Notes: a model not told the origin generated them from the sequence alone. DNA of 64,000 bases from Nocardiopsis algeriensis (GCF_014203695.1 NZ_JACHJO010000005.1:248001-312000), one strand, 5' to 3'; numbered from the stretch's first letter, positions 52,054-60,909 are shown. A program made the numbers and translations.

Positions 52054-52149
52054 GCGCACACGTTACCGAACAGCGTTCGGCAGCGCGGTGCGGGCACCGT
52101 CCCGACCGGCCCTCGGGAATGGCGCACGGGTGCACGCTGTTCCCCCTGG

Positions 52150-52181
52150 TAGTTTTGTAAGAAAACTACTTCTCAAGAAGC
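52150..52181 (+). promoter_or_regulatory. Palindromic operator pair before FMN reductase
   Basis: GTAGTTTT-GTAAG-AAAACTAC (52150-52170), a perfect 8-bp inverted repeat, immediately followed by CTTCT-CA-AGAAG (52170-52181), in a very AT-rich promoter region ending 19 bp before the start codon. It looks like a repressor site; no regulator gene is adjacent. Confidence 0.6.
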
Positions 52182-52200
52182 TTTTTTCTAGGGGGGAAAG

Positions 52201-52821
52201 ATGGCGACCCGCACACTGGTGACCGTATCTGCGGGGTTGAGCACCCCCTCCTCGACCCGCCTGCTCGCCGACAGGCTGACCGCTGCCGCGGAGGCATCGC
52301 TGCGCGAGCGCGGCGAGGAGGTCAGCACCCGCACCGTGGAACTGCGCGACGTGGCACACGACGTCGTCAACGCGATGATCACCCGGGTACCCACCGGCGG
52401 ACTGCGCCCGGTCCTGGACGACATCGCCGAGGCCGACGGGATCATCGCGGTGACTCCCGTCTTCAACGCCTCCTACAGCGGCCTGTTCAAGTCGTTCTTC
52501 GACGTGGTGGACCCCGAGGACCTGGACGGTACGCCGGTGCTGATCGGCGCGACCGGCGGCAGCCCCCGGCACTCACTGGTGCTCGAGCACGCCCTGCGGC
52601 CGATGTTCGCCCACACCCGCTCGGTGGTCGCCCCCACCGGTGTGTACGCGGCCTCGGAGGACTGGGGTGCGGGCGGGAGCGGCGGCCGGGAACTGGCGCA
52701 GCGCATCGAGCGCGCCGGACGCCAGCTCGCGGTGCTGGCCGCCGACCGCTCCCCTGCCGCCGCGGACCCCTACGAGGAGCCGGTTCCGTTCGCCGACCTG
52801 ATGTCGGGGCTGGGCACCTGA
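52201..52821 (+). CDS. NAD(P)H-dependent FMN reductase (LLM-partnered, CE1759 family)
   Basis: 206 residues of flavodoxin-like fold. VSAGLSTPSSTRLLADRL is the FMN phosphate loop and TPVFNASYSGLFKSFFD the flavin isoalloxazine contact. It supplies reduced FMN to a luciferase-like monooxygenase. That partner, the LLM oxidoreductase, lies 1.85 kb downstream on the other strand, separated by dhaKL. ATG follows GGGGGGAAAG. Confidence 0.88.
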   Translation: MATRTLVTVSAGLSTPSSTRLLADRLTAAAEASLRERGEEVSTRTVELRDVAHDVVNAMITRVPTGGLRPVLDDIAEADGIIAVTPVFNASYSGLFKSFFDVVDPEDLDGTPVLIGATGGSPRHSLVLEHALRPMFAHTRSVVAPTGVYAASEDWGAGGSGGRELAQRIERAGRQLAVLAADRSPAAADPYEEPVPFADLMSGLGT

Positions 52822-52927
52822 GCCTTCCCGCGCACGGGCCGGCGGCTCCGCGGACGTTTGGGCGGAGCCGCACGCGGCTATGTCGCCCAGGACGCGGGAA
52901 AGAGCCGCCGGAAGACGGAGCCCGACC

Positions 52928-53920
52928 TTGAGACGACAGTTCGTCAACGACCCCGGTGACGTGGTGGCCGAGGCACTGGAGGGGTTCGCCGCGGCCTGGC
53001 CCGGTCACGTGCGCCTCAACGCCGACCCCGCCTACGTCGTACGTGCCCGCCCGGCCTCCGGCAAGGTGGCCGTGGTCTCCGGCGGCGGCTCAGGCCACGA
53101 GCCCCTGCACGTGGGCTTCGTGGGTACCGGCATGCTCGACGCCGCCGTACCCGGGGCCGTCTTCACCTCGCCCACCGCCGTGCAGATCCGCGCCGCCTCC
53201 CGGGCGGTCGACACCGGGCGGGGCGTGCTGCACGTGGTCAAGAACTACACCGGCGACGTGCTCAACTTCCGTATCGCCGGCGAGCTGCTGGCCGACGAGG
53301 GCGTGGAGAGCGGGATCGTCCTGGTCGACGACGACCTGGCGACGGACACCGACGACGGCCCCGGCCGCAGGGGCACGGCGGCGGCCGTGGTGGTGGAGAA
53401 GGTCTGCGGCGCCGCGGCCGAGCGGGGCGCGGACCTGGCGGAACTGACCGCGCTCGGCCGCAGGGTCGCCGCCGGCAGCCGCACCCTGTCCGTCGCGCTG
53501 GCCGCGGGCGCCCACCCGGGGCAGTCCCGGCCGTCCTTCGAGCTGCCCGGGGACGAGGTCGAGTTCGGTGTGGGCATCCACGGTGAGCGGGCCCGGCAGA
53601 GGCGGGCGTTCGGGCCCTCGCGCGAGATCGTGCCCCAGATGGTGTCACCACTGGCCGAGGCACTGGGGCTCGGACGCGGCTCGCGGGTGCTGGCCGTCGT
53701 CAACGGCCTGGGCGCCACCTCCGACCTGGAGCTGTACGGGGTCTTCCGGGAGGCGCGGCGCGTGCTCAAGGATGCGGGGGTCGACGTGGTCCGCTCGCTG
53801 GTGGGAACCTACGTGACCTCCCTCGACATGGCGGGCTGCTCCCTCACCCTGGTACGGGCCGACGACGAGGTGCTGGAGCTGTGGGACGCCCCGGTCGCCA
53901 CCCCCGCGCTCACCTGGTAG
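52928..53920 (+). CDS. dhaK: Dihydroxyacetone kinase subunit DhaK
   Basis: 330 residues. VSGGGSGHEPLHVGFVG is the DhaK signature and the substrate-binding histidine lies in GVGIHGERA. It binds dihydroxyacetone covalently through that histidine for phosphorylation by DhaL. TTG start with GGAG about nine bases upstream. dhaL follows 30 bp downstream. No dhaM (PTS phosphoryl donor) is present here, so the phosphate source must be encoded elsewhere. Confidence 0.93.
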   Translation: MRRQFVNDPGDVVAEALEGFAAAWPGHVRLNADPAYVVRARPASGKVAVVSGGGSGHEPLHVGFVGTGMLDAAVPGAVFTSPTAVQIRAASRAVDTGRGVLHVVKNYTGDVLNFRIAGELLADEGVESGIVLVDDDLATDTDDGPGRRGTAAAVVVEKVCGAAAERGADLAELTALGRRVAAGSRTLSVALAAGAHPGQSRPSFELPGDEVEFGVGIHGERARQRRAFGPSREIVPQMVSPLAEALGLGRGSRVLAVVNGLGATSDLELYGVFREARRVLKDAGVDVVRSLVGTYVTSLDMAGCSLTLVRADDEVLELWDAPVATPALTW

Positions 53921-53950
53921 AGCCACCGCAGTCCACACGGGAGCACCGAC

Positions 53951-54589
53951 ATGGCAGAGCAGCTCGACATCGCCGACGTGGAACGATGGGTCCTCGCCTT
54001 CGCCGACGCGGTCGAGGAGGAGGCTGGGTACCTCACCGACCTGGACCGCCGCAGTGGCGACGGCGACTTCGGCTCCAACATGGCCGCCGCGCTGCGCCGC
54101 TCACGGGAAGCCGTGGCCGCTGCCGGGTCGACGGCGGCGGGAGACCCGTTCCAGGTGCTGGGCGAGACCTTCCTGGGCCACAGCGGGGGCACCAGCGGGC
54201 CCCTGTTCGGCATGTGGTTCCGCGAGTTCGGCAAGGCGGGCGCCGGGGCGGAGGCGTTCACCCTGGAGATGCTGGCCGGGGCCACAGCGAACGGATGGGC
54301 CACCGTCGCCAGACTGGGATCGGCCCGGGTCGGTGACCGCACCATGGTCGACGCCATCGCCCCGGCCTCGGAGGCCCTGGCCGAGGCGGTCGAGGGCGGC
54401 CTGAGCCTGTCCGAAGGGCTGCGCTCGGCGGCGGAGGCGGCGCGCGTCGGCGCCGACGGCACCAGCGGACTGCTCGGCCGCAGGGGGCGCACCAGTTACG
54501 TGGGCGAGGCCGCCCTGGGCAGCCCGGACCCCGGAGCGGTGGCTGTCGCCCTGTTCTACGGGGCCGCGCGGGAGGTGGCCGGCGCCTGA
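53951..54589 (+). CDS. dhaL: Dihydroxyacetone kinase subunit DhaL
   Basis: 212 residues. The magnesium-ADP-binding aspartates are in LDRRSGDGDFGSNM and the glycine-rich lid is SGGTSGPLFG; D in MVDAIAPA is also conserved. DhaL transfers phosphate from its bound nucleotide to dihydroxyacetone on DhaK, giving dihydroxyacetone phosphate. ATG after GGGAG. Ends at a strong hairpin. Confidence 0.93.
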   Translation: MAEQLDIADVERWVLAFADAVEEEAGYLTDLDRRSGDGDFGSNMAAALRRSREAVAAAGSTAAGDPFQVLGETFLGHSGGTSGPLFGMWFREFGKAGAGAEAFTLEMLAGATANGWATVARLGSARVGDRTMVDAIAPASEALAEAVEGGLSLSEGLRSAAEAARVGADGTSGLLGRRGRTSYVGEAALGSPDPGAVAVALFYGAAREVAGA

Positions 54590-54624
54590 ACCGCCGACGG
54601 CCGGACACGGCCCCGGTCCCGTTG

Positions 54625-54661
54625 TCCGGGCCGCGGAGGCCCCCGCCTTCCGCGGCCCGGA
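54625..54661. terminator. Bidirectional terminator between dhaL and LLM gene
   Basis: Perfect 13-bp stem TCCGGGCCGCGGA (54625-54637) with its complement (54649-54661) and an 11-base loop, between convergent stops. Confidence 0.8.
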
Positions 54662-54669
54662 GCGGGTGT

Positions 54670-55770
54670 CTACCCCTGGTCGGACGCGGTGCCCGCGCTC
54701 CGCCGGGCGGCCAGGAGCGAGGCATGGGTGGGCGCGTCGGGGACGTGGGCGGGGCGCCCCGCGGCGAACTCCTTGCGCAGCACGGGGACGACCTCCTCGC
54801 CCAGCAGGTCGAGCTGCTCCAGGACGGTCTTGAGCGGCAGGCCCGCGTGGTCCATGAGGAACAGCTGGCGCTGGTAGTCGCCGAACATCTCGCGGAAGGT
54901 CAGGGTGCGGTCGATGACCTGCTGCGGGCTGCCGACGGTCAGCGGCGTCTCGCGGGTGAACTCCTCCAGGGAGGGGCCGCCTCCGTAGACCGGGGCGTTG
55001 TCGAAGTAGGGCCGGAACTCGCGGACGGCGTCCTGGGAGTTCTTGCGCATGAAGACCTGCCCGCCCAGGCCCACGATCGCCTGTTCCGCCTTGCCGTGGC
55101 CGTAGTGCTCGTAGCGGCGGCGGTAGAGCGCGATCATCTTCTTGGTGTGGCTGGGCGGCCAGAAGATGTTGTTGTGGAAGAAGCCGTCGCCGTAGTAGGC
55201 GGCCTGTTCGGCGATCTCGGGGCTGCGGATGGAGCCGTGCCAGACGAAGGGCGGCACGCCGTCCAGCGGCCTGGGCGTGGAGGTGAAGCCCTGCAGCGGG
55301 GTGCGGAACTTGCCCTCCCAGTCCACCACGTCCTCGCGCCAGAGGCGGTGCAGCAGGTTGTAGTGCTCCAGCGCCAGCGGGATGCCCTGGCGGATGTCGT
55401 AGCCGAACCAGGGGTAGACGGGGCCGGTGTTGCCGCGGCCCATCATCAGGTCCACCCGGCCGTCGGCGATGTGCTGGAGGTAGGCGTAGTCCTCGGCGAT
55501 CTTGACCGGATCGTTGGTGGTGATCAGGGTCGTGGCGGTGGACAGGACGATGCGTTCGGTCCTGGCCGCCACGTAGCCGAGCATGGTGGTGGGTGAGGAG
55601 GGCACGAACGGCGGGTTGTGGTGCTCGCCGGTGGCGAAGACGTCCAGGCCCACCTCCTCGGCCTTGAGCGCGATGGCGATCATGGCCTTGATCCGCTCGT
55701 GCTCTGTCGGTGTGCGCCCTGTCGTGGGGTCGGTGGTCACGTCCCCGACCGAGAAGACTCCGAACTGCAT
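54670..55770 (-). CDS. LLM-class flavin-dependent oxidoreductase (CE1758 family)
   Basis: 366 residues, luciferase-like TIM barrel. MQFGVFSVGDVTTDP and GEHHNPPFVPSSPTTMLGYV are typical. It probably oxidises a small organic substrate with reduced FMN delivered by the FMN reductase upstream, the two being neighbours in many actinobacteria. ATG after TTGGAG; a longer frame starting at 55827 is less likely. AT-rich promoter region resembles that of the reductase. Confidence 0.87.
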   Translation of the reverse strand: MQFGVFSVGDVTTDPTTGRTPTEHERIKAMIAIALKAEEVGLDVFATGEHHNPPFVPSSPTTMLGYVAARTERIVLSTATTLITTNDPVKIAEDYAYLQHIADGRVDLMMGRGNTGPVYPWFGYDIRQGIPLALEHYNLLHRLWREDVVDWEGKFRTPLQGFTSTPRPLDGVPPFVWHGSIRSPEIAEQAAYYGDGFFHNNIFWPPSHTKKMIALYRRRYEHYGHGKAEQAIVGLGGQVFMRKNSQDAVREFRPYFDNAPVYGGGPSLEEFTRETPLTVGSPQQVIDRTLTFREMFGDYQRQLFLMDHAGLPLKTVLEQLDLLGEEVVPVLRKEFAAGRPAHVPDAPTHASLLAARRSAGTASDQG

Positions 55771-56032
55771 GATCGGCTCCAAAATGCTTTCCAAAGAAAT
55801 ATTTTCCAACGAAGCTACCATGGACAACGGAGAAGTTCGCCCCTGCTATTCCTGATGCCCGATTCCTCGGCGAGGGACCCCGTTCGTCCACAGGCACGCT
55901 CCGTGTTCGCGCAATGTCCCCCGCACGTGCTAAGCCTGGTGAGGCCGGTACCGGTCGCCGCGCCTCGGCCACACGAGGCGGGCACACACGAGAAGGAGGA
56001 GGGCGCATCCCGGCCCGCGCCCGCACGAACCC

Positions 56033-56203
56033 ATGGCCGCATTCCCCGAGACCCGGCCCCTTCCCCTCCAGCGACCCTCCGACCACGACCGCGCCGAACA
56101 CGAGGCCGCACGTGAGCCGGTCGTCCTGGCCGACGCTCTCGCCGACGTGGTGGCGACCCTCAGCAGCCTGGATCCCGACCTGTCCCCGCCCCCGCGGCCA
56201 TGA
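56033..56203 (+). CDS. Possible 56-residue protein, unknown
   Basis: MAAFPETRPLPLQRPSDHD at the start, then a helical stretch EPVVLADALADVVATLSSLD and a proline tail. Third positions are strongly G/C, unlike the rest of this intergenic region. AAGGAGGAG lies about 30 bases upstream, too far for a normal Shine-Dalgarno, which weakens the call. No family recognised. Confidence 0.3.
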   Translation: MAAFPETRPLPLQRPSDHDRAEHEAAREPVVLADALADVVATLSSLDPDLSPPPRP

Positions 56204-56621
56204 GACCGCTCACATCTCCCTGCGCCCCGGCGGCGTGAAAGTCCCTGCCCACCAGGGGCTTAGGGATTCCGTGGCACGGTTGGCACCCGCTTTTTACGGT
56301 GATGCCCGAAAATCAGCGCTCTCACGGGGAACACCACCTACACGAGAGGCGTTGGGACAGATACAAGCGCTCCGGAACAGACCCCGACCCCGATCCCGAT
56401 CCCGAAGCCACTCCACTCGAGATCCCGCAGAGCGCACACCACAATCCATGCGCGGACGTACGCGCTCGTGTCGGTAATGGGGGTTTCCGACACGACATCA
56501 CACGCTACGTTCGCCTTCCCAGCGGCCATCGCACTCAGTGCGTGTCGGCCGCGTCCGCCGGGGCCTGCGTTGGGGGACGCGGGCCCCGGCCTGTGTCCGG
56601 GCCCATCGGGCACGGACACCG

Positions 56622-56653
56622 GGGGCCGGAGCGCCGCAAGGCGCTCCGGCCCC
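56622..56653 (-). terminator. Hairpin terminator of the paa operon (GCAA tetraloop)
   Basis: Perfect 14-bp stem GGGGCCGGAGCGCC and complement closed by a GCAA tetraloop on the plus strand, 10 bp past the PaaI thioesterase stop; a second hairpin (about 56593-56618) follows it in the direction of transcription. Confidence 0.8.
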
Positions 56654-56663
56654 TCCGTACTTC

Positions 56664-57071
56664 TCAGGCGCGAGGCGCCAGGGTGCGGCTGCGGCCGCGG
56701 AACTCGGCCACGACCTCCCCGTCCCGGCGCACCGTCACGTCGTAGAGACCGCTGCGCCCGTAGAGCGTGCGCTCCTGCGCGGTGGCCACCAGGACATCGC
56801 CCTCGCGGGCGGCGGCAACGAAGGTGACATCGGCCCCCGCGGCCACCGTCACCCCTCCCCCGTCCGTGTTGCAGGCGCAGGCGAAGGCGGTGTCGGCCAG
56901 CGTGAACACGAAACCGCCGTGGGCGATCCCGTGCCCGTTGACCATCAGGGGACCCACCGTCATCTCCACCACGGCCGTGCCGTGGTCGGCGCGTACCAGC
57001 CGCATCCCCAGGTTCTTGGACGCCCGGTCGTTCTCGAACATCCGCCAGGCGGTCTCGTTGCGCGCGCTCAT
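56664..57071 (-). CDS. paaI: PaaI-type hydroxyphenylacetyl-CoA thioesterase
   Basis: 135 residues, hotdog fold. GHGIAHGGFVFTLADTAFAC carries the catalytic Asn/Asp region of PaaI. It hydrolyses CoA esters that stall in the phenylacetate pathway, protecting the CoA pool. ATG overlaps the paaE stop (ATGA). Last gene before the terminator. Confidence 0.93.
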   Translation of the reverse strand: MSARNETAWRMFENDRASKNLGMRLVRADHGTAVVEMTVGPLMVNGHGIAHGGFVFTLADTAFACACNTDGGGVTVAAGADVTFVAAAREGDVLVATAQERTLYGRSGLYDVTVRRDGEVVAEFRGRSRTLAPRA

Positions 57072-58162
57072 GCGTCGAAGTCCACGGTCACGGCGTCGGT
57101 CTCGGGCAGCGCCTGGCACGAGAGCGCATACCCCGCCTCGACCTCGGCGTCGGTCAGCGCGTAGTTGCGCAGCATGCGCACCTCGCCGCCGCACACCTTG
57201 ACCCGGCAGGTCCCGCACACCCCGCCCTTGCACGCGAAGGGCAGGTCGGGCCGGTAGCGCTGGGCCGAGTCCAGCACCGGAACCCCGCGCGGCAGGGTCA
57301 GGGTGCTGGTGCGCCCGTCCAGGACGACGGTGACCTCGCTGGCGGGGCCCTCCACCTCCGGGTCCTCGTGGCGGGCCTGGGGCGGGGGCTCGGCGCCCTC
57401 GACGAAGAACAGCTCCTGGTGGACCCTCTCCCCGGGCACCCCGCGCCCGGCCAGCACCTCGCGGGCGTCGGTGACCATTCCGTAGGGCCCGCACAGCCAC
57501 CAGTGGTCGACGGCATCGGCGGCCACCACGGTGTCCAGCAGGGCCTCCAGCTTGGCGGCGTCCAGCCGGCCGGTGAACAGCTCGGCCTCGCGCGGCTCGC
57601 GTGAGAGCACGTGCACCAGTTCCAGCCGGGGGCCGTAGGCGTCCTTGAGATCGGCCAGCTCGTCGGCGAACATCACCGTGTCGCTGCGCCGGTTGCCGTA
57701 CAGCAGCGTGACGTCGGAGCCGGTGCGGGCCAGCAGCGAGGCAGCCATGGACAGCACCGGGGTGATGCCCGAGCCGGCGGCGATCATCACGTGGCGCTCC
57801 GCGCGGTCCAGTCCGGGGCAGAACCGCCCGGTGGGCGGGCCGACCTCGATCTCGTCCCCGGGGCGGACCTGTTCGACCAGCCAGCTGGAGAACAGGCCGC
57901 CCCTGACCAGGCGCACGCCCACGCGCGGGGCGGAGCCCACCGGCGCGCAGATGGAGTAGCTGCGCCGCTCCTCCACCCCGTCGACAACCCGGCGCAGGGT
58001 GAGCGACTGCCCGGGCGAGAACGCGTACACCTCGGCCAGCTCGTCGGGCACGTCGAAGGTGACGGCGACGGCGTCGTCGCACAGGCGCTCCACAGCGGCC
58101 ACCCGCAGCTTGTGGAAGGCCGCCCCGCGGCGGGCGGCCGGAGGCGTCTCGGTGATGGTCAC
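57068..58162 (-). CDS. paaE: Phenylacetyl-CoA epoxidase reductase subunit PaaE
   Basis: 364 residues: FAD domain (RSYSICAPV), NAD(P) domain (AAGSGITPVLSMA), and a C-terminal plant-type 2Fe-2S ferredoxin (CKGGVCGTC and LSCQ). It passes electrons from NADPH to the PaaAC diiron oxygenase. GTG start, two bases after the paaD stop. The gene is part of the paaABCDE block. Confidence 0.95.
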   Translation of the reverse strand: MTITETPPAARRGAAFHKLRVAAVERLCDDAVAVTFDVPDELAEVYAFSPGQSLTLRRVVDGVEERRSYSICAPVGSAPRVGVRLVRGGLFSSWLVEQVRPGDEIEVGPPTGRFCPGLDRAERHVMIAAGSGITPVLSMAASLLARTGSDVTLLYGNRRSDTVMFADELADLKDAYGPRLELVHVLSREPREAELFTGRLDAAKLEALLDTVVAADAVDHWWLCGPYGMVTDAREVLAGRGVPGERVHQELFFVEGAEPPPQARHEDPEVEGPASEVTVVLDGRTSTLTLPRGVPVLDSAQRYRPDLPFACKGGVCGTCRVKVCGGEVRMLRNYALTDAEVEAGYALSCQALPETDAVTVDFDA

Positions 58163-58164
58163 TG

Positions 58165-58677
58165 TCAGATCTCCTTGACGTGCTCGAACGGTTCCAGGCA
58201 GGTGCGGCACCGGTGCAGCGACTTGCAGGAGGTCGCGCCGAAGCGGGAGAGCTCCTCGGTGTCGGCCGCACCGCACCGGGGGCAGCGCGGCACCGTCCGG
58301 GTGGGCGACAGGATCAGCGGTACCGGCCCGGCCTGGCGCCGGGGTGCCGAGCCGGGCGGGGAGATGCCGTGCTCGGCGAGCTTGCGCCGGCCCTCGGCGG
58401 TGATCCAGTCGGTGGTCCAGGGCGGGGAGAGCTCGGTACGCACCTCCACCCGGTCGAAGCCGGCCGCACGCACGGCGCGGTCGACGTCCGCGCGCATCTC
58501 GGCCAGGGCGGGGCAGCCCGAGTAGGTGGGGGTGATCCACACCCGGGCGGTGCCGTCCTCGACCTCGACCCTGCGCAGGATCCCCAGGTCGGCCAGGGTG
58601 AGCATGGGCAGCTCGGGGTCGGTGACGGCGGAGGCCGCGGCCAGCGCCTGCGCACGGGTGAGCTGCCCGGTGCTCAC
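58165..58677 (-). CDS. paaD: Phenylacetyl-CoA epoxidase subunit PaaD
   Basis: 170 residues. A MIP18/DUF59 domain (PELPMLTLADLG, TYSGCPALAEM) is followed by a C-terminal zinc-ribbon-like region with CPRCG and CRTC. It is believed to help assemble iron in the epoxidase. GTG overlaps the paaC stop (GTGA); another GTG one codon upstream is possible. Confidence 0.93.
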   Translation of the reverse strand: MSTGQLTRAQALAAASAVTDPELPMLTLADLGILRRVEVEDGTARVWITPTYSGCPALAEMRADVDRAVRAAGFDRVEVRTELSPPWTTDWITAEGRRKLAEHGISPPGSAPRRQAGPVPLILSPTRTVPRCPRCGAADTEELSRFGATSCKSLHRCRTCLEPFEHVKEI

Positions 58678-59552
58678 CACGTCGCCCCCGGGTGCTCCCG
58701 GGCCACCTTCTGCATCTCCTCGACCAGAGGTGCGAGCTCGGCGCCGTGGCGGCCCTCCCGTCCGGCCAGGACGGGTTCGGGGAAGGGGCCGGGCCCCTCC
58801 AGTCGGGCCTCGGCCAGTACCTGGGCCAGGACGCCGTGGACCTCCTCGCGCACCTGGGCGGGGTCCACGGCCACGCCCTGCCCGGCCAGGCGCGCCTCCA
58901 CGGGGTGGCAGGCGAACAGTTCGCCGGTGAGCGGCCACACGTCGGCCAGGGCGGCCCGCATGCGCTCGCGCGAGTAGTCGGTGCCGTCGCCCAGGCGCAC
59001 CGCCCAGGAGGCGGCGTAGTCGCGGTGGTAGGCCAGCTCGTGGACGGCCTTGGCGGCGACGGCGGCCAGGACGGGGTCGCGGCTGTCGGCCAGGCGGGCG
59101 AAGACGGCCAGGCGGGCGCTGGACAGGACCAGCAGGGTCACCACCGCGCGGGCGAAGTCGCCGCGGGGTGCCGCGGCCAGGCGCACGTTGCGGAACTCGG
59201 CGGGGTCGCGCCAGTAGGCGTAGGCGTCCTCGTCGCGCCCGGTCCCGTCGGCCTGTCCGGCGCGGGCCAGCAGCAGCCGCGCCTGGCCGATGAGGTCCAG
59301 GGCGATGTTGGCCAGCGCCATCTCCTCCTCGAGCTCGGGCGCGTCGGTGACCCACTCGGTGAGCCGCTGGGCCTGGACCAGGGCGTCGTCGCCGAGCATC
59401 TGGCAGTACAGGGCCAGGTCCTGGCCGTCCACCCCGTCGGGCAGGTCGGTGTCCACGCCCGCCAGGGCGTCGGTGAAGCCGGTGCCGAAGGCCCAGCGGG
59501 CGTCGCCGCCGTGCTCCTCGGTCAGCGCGGCGAAGATGTTGTCGCCACTCAT
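58674..59552 (-). CDS. paaC: Phenylacetyl-CoA epoxidase subunit PaaC
   Basis: 292 residues, ferritin-like helical bundle without a full diiron site, the structural partner of PaaA. ALYCQMLGDDALVQAQRL and VHELAYHRDYAASWAVRLGD are typical. It stabilises the catalytic PaaA in the PaaAC heterodimer. ATG after AAGGAG. Sixty bases separate it from paaB. Confidence 0.94.
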   Translation of the reverse strand: MSGDNIFAALTEEHGGDARWAFGTGFTDALAGVDTDLPDGVDGQDLALYCQMLGDDALVQAQRLTEWVTDAPELEEEMALANIALDLIGQARLLLARAGQADGTGRDEDAYAYWRDPAEFRNVRLAAAPRGDFARAVVTLLVLSSARLAVFARLADSRDPVLAAVAAKAVHELAYHRDYAASWAVRLGDGTDYSRERMRAALADVWPLTGELFACHPVEARLAGQGVAVDPAQVREEVHGVLAQVLAEARLEGPGPFPEPVLAGREGRHGAELAPLVEEMQKVAREHPGATW

Positions 59553-59612
59553 GCGTCTCCTTGAAGCCTCGTGTTCCCCGGGTCGGGTGCCGCGCGCCGG
59601 GCGCGGCGCGTC

Positions 59613-59921
59613 CTACATGTGGGGGACGTCCTCGGGGATGGGGTAGAAGGTGGGGTGGCGGTAGACCTTGTCCCCGCTGGGCGAGAAGAAGGGGTCCTTC
59701 TCGTCGGGGCTGGAGGCGCTGATGTGCTCGGCGCGCACCACCCAGATGCTCACACCCTCGTTGCGGCGGGTGTAGAGGTTGCGGGCGTTGTGCAGGGCCA
59801 TGGTGTCGTCGGGGGCGTGCAGGGAGCCCACGTGCACGTGGTTGAGGCCGCGCTTGCCGCGGACGAAGACCTCGTAGAGAGGCCACTCGGGGCGGGCGGG
59901 CCCGCTGCTGTTCTCACTCAT
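59613..59921 (-). CDS. paaB: Phenylacetyl-CoA epoxidase subunit PaaB
   Basis: 102 residues. [20 protein letters not shown] is the standard N-terminal stretch of PaaB, a small bridging subunit of the PaaABC complex. ATG after GAGGAGG; it overlaps the paaA stop by four bases. Length is normal for the family. Confidence 0.95.
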   Translation of the reverse strand: MSENSSGPARPEWPLYEVFVRGKRGLNHVHVGSLHAPDDTMALHNARNLYTRRNEGVSIWVVRAEHISASSPDEKDPFFSPSGDKVYRHPTFYPIPEDVPHM

Positions 59922-60877
59922 ACGGCAGCCTCCTCGGTGTTGTGCTTCCTCGCGTGGGCGGCGGCGGCCTCGCGGACCCAGGCGCCCTTCTCGTGGGCGG
60001 CCCGGCGCCGGGCGATGCGCTCGGCGTTGCAGGGACCCGCCCCGGAGACGACCTGCTTGAACTCGTTCCAGTCGGGGTCGCCGAAGTCGTAGTGGCCGCG
60101 CTCGTCGTTCCAGACCAGTTCGGGGTCGGGCAGGGTGACACCGAGCTTGTCGGCCTGGGGGACGGTCATGTCGACGAACTTCTGGCGCAGTTCGTCGTTG
60201 GTGTTGCGCTTGATGCCCCAGGCCATGGAGCGGGCGGTGTTGGGGGACTCGTCGTCGGGCGGGCCGAACATCATCAGCGAGGGCCACCACCAGCGGTCCA
60301 CCGCGTCCTGGACCATGGCCCGCTGGCCCTCGGTGCCCTCCATCATGCGCATGAGCAGCTCGTAGCCCTGGCGCTGGTGGAAGGACTCCTCCTTGCAGAT
60401 GCGCACCATCGCCCGGGCGTAGGGGCCGAAGGAGCTGCGGCACAGGGGGACCTGGTTGCAGATGGCGGCGCCGTCGACGAGCCAGCCGATGACGCCGACG
60501 TCGGCGAAGGTCAGGGAGGGGTAGTTGAAGATCGAGGAGTACTTCTGGCGGCCGTCGACGAGGCGCTGGGTCAGGTCGGCGCGGTCCACGCCCAGGGTCT
60601 CGGCGGCGGCGTACAGGTACAGGCCGTGGCCGGCCTCGTCCTGGACCTTGGCCAGCAGGATGGCCTTGCGGCGCAGGCTGGGCGCGGAGGCGATCCAGTC
60701 CCCCTCGGGCTGCATGCCGATGATCTCCGAGTGGGCGTGCTGGGAGACCTGGCGCACGAGGGTCTTGCGGTAGCCCTCGGGCATCCAGTCGCGCGGCTCG
60801 ATGCGCCGGTCCGCGGCGATGGCGGCGTCGAAGTGCGCCTGGTGGGCGCTGTCGGGCGCCTCCTGCGTCACGGTCAT
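59918..60877 (-). CDS. paaA: Phenylacetyl-CoA 1,2-epoxidase catalytic subunit PaaA
   Basis: 319 residues. The diiron site is made by DEAGHG and [13 protein letters not shown] (both ExxH) plus earlier glutamates; [15 protein letters not shown] is family-typical. It inserts one oxygen atom into the aromatic ring of phenylacetyl-CoA to give the 1,2-epoxide. ATG after GGAGAGAG. First gene of the operon, directly downstream of a PaaR-like palindrome. Confidence 0.97.
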   Translation of the reverse strand: MTVTQEAPDSAHQAHFDAAIAADRRIEPRDWMPEGYRKTLVRQVSQHAHSEIIGMQPEGDWIASAPSLRRKAILLAKVQDEAGHGLYLYAAAETLGVDRADLTQRLVDGRQKYSSIFNYPSLTFADVGVIGWLVDGAAICNQVPLCRSSFGPYARAMVRICKEESFHQRQGYELLMRMMEGTEGQRAMVQDAVDRWWWPSLMMFGPPDDESPNTARSMAWGIKRNTNDELRQKFVDMTVPQADKLGVTLPDPELVWNDERGHYDFGDPDWNEFKQVVSGAGPCNAERIARRRAAHEKGAWVREAAAAHARKHNTEEAAV

Positions 60878-60895
60878 TCTCTCTCCAGATTCATA

Positions 60896-60909
60896 ACCGA
60901 ACGTTCGGT
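60896..60909 (-). promoter_or_regulatory. PaaR-type operator before paaA
   Basis: ACCGAACGTTCGGT, a perfect 14-bp palindrome, followed by CAGT, so that ACCGNNCGNNCGGTNAGT is matched. From memory this is the core of the actinobacterial PaaR (TetR) box. It lies 19-32 bp upstream of the paaA start, next to AT-rich -10-like sequence. A PaaR repressor released by phenylacetyl-CoA would bind here; its gene is not in the window. Confidence 0.75.

Larger units (their letters stand above)
55771..56663. other. Gene-poor region between LLM and PaaI genes
   Basis: Nearly 900 bp without a convincing gene. It holds the LLM promoter (AT-rich, 55771-55850), one possible 56-codon gene (56033-56203), tandem CCCGAT-type microrepeats near 56386-56410, an inverted repeat CGTGTCGG/CCGACACG (56465-56492), and two hairpins before the PaaI stop. 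Longer open frames here have poor third-position GC bias and low-complexity products, so I do not call them. Confidence 0.55.

Noticed and set aside
56299..56745. 148-codon plus-strand frame containing a DPDPDPDP stretch
   Set aside because: Poor third-position GC bias, no ribosome site, and it runs antisense into the PaaI gene and its terminator.
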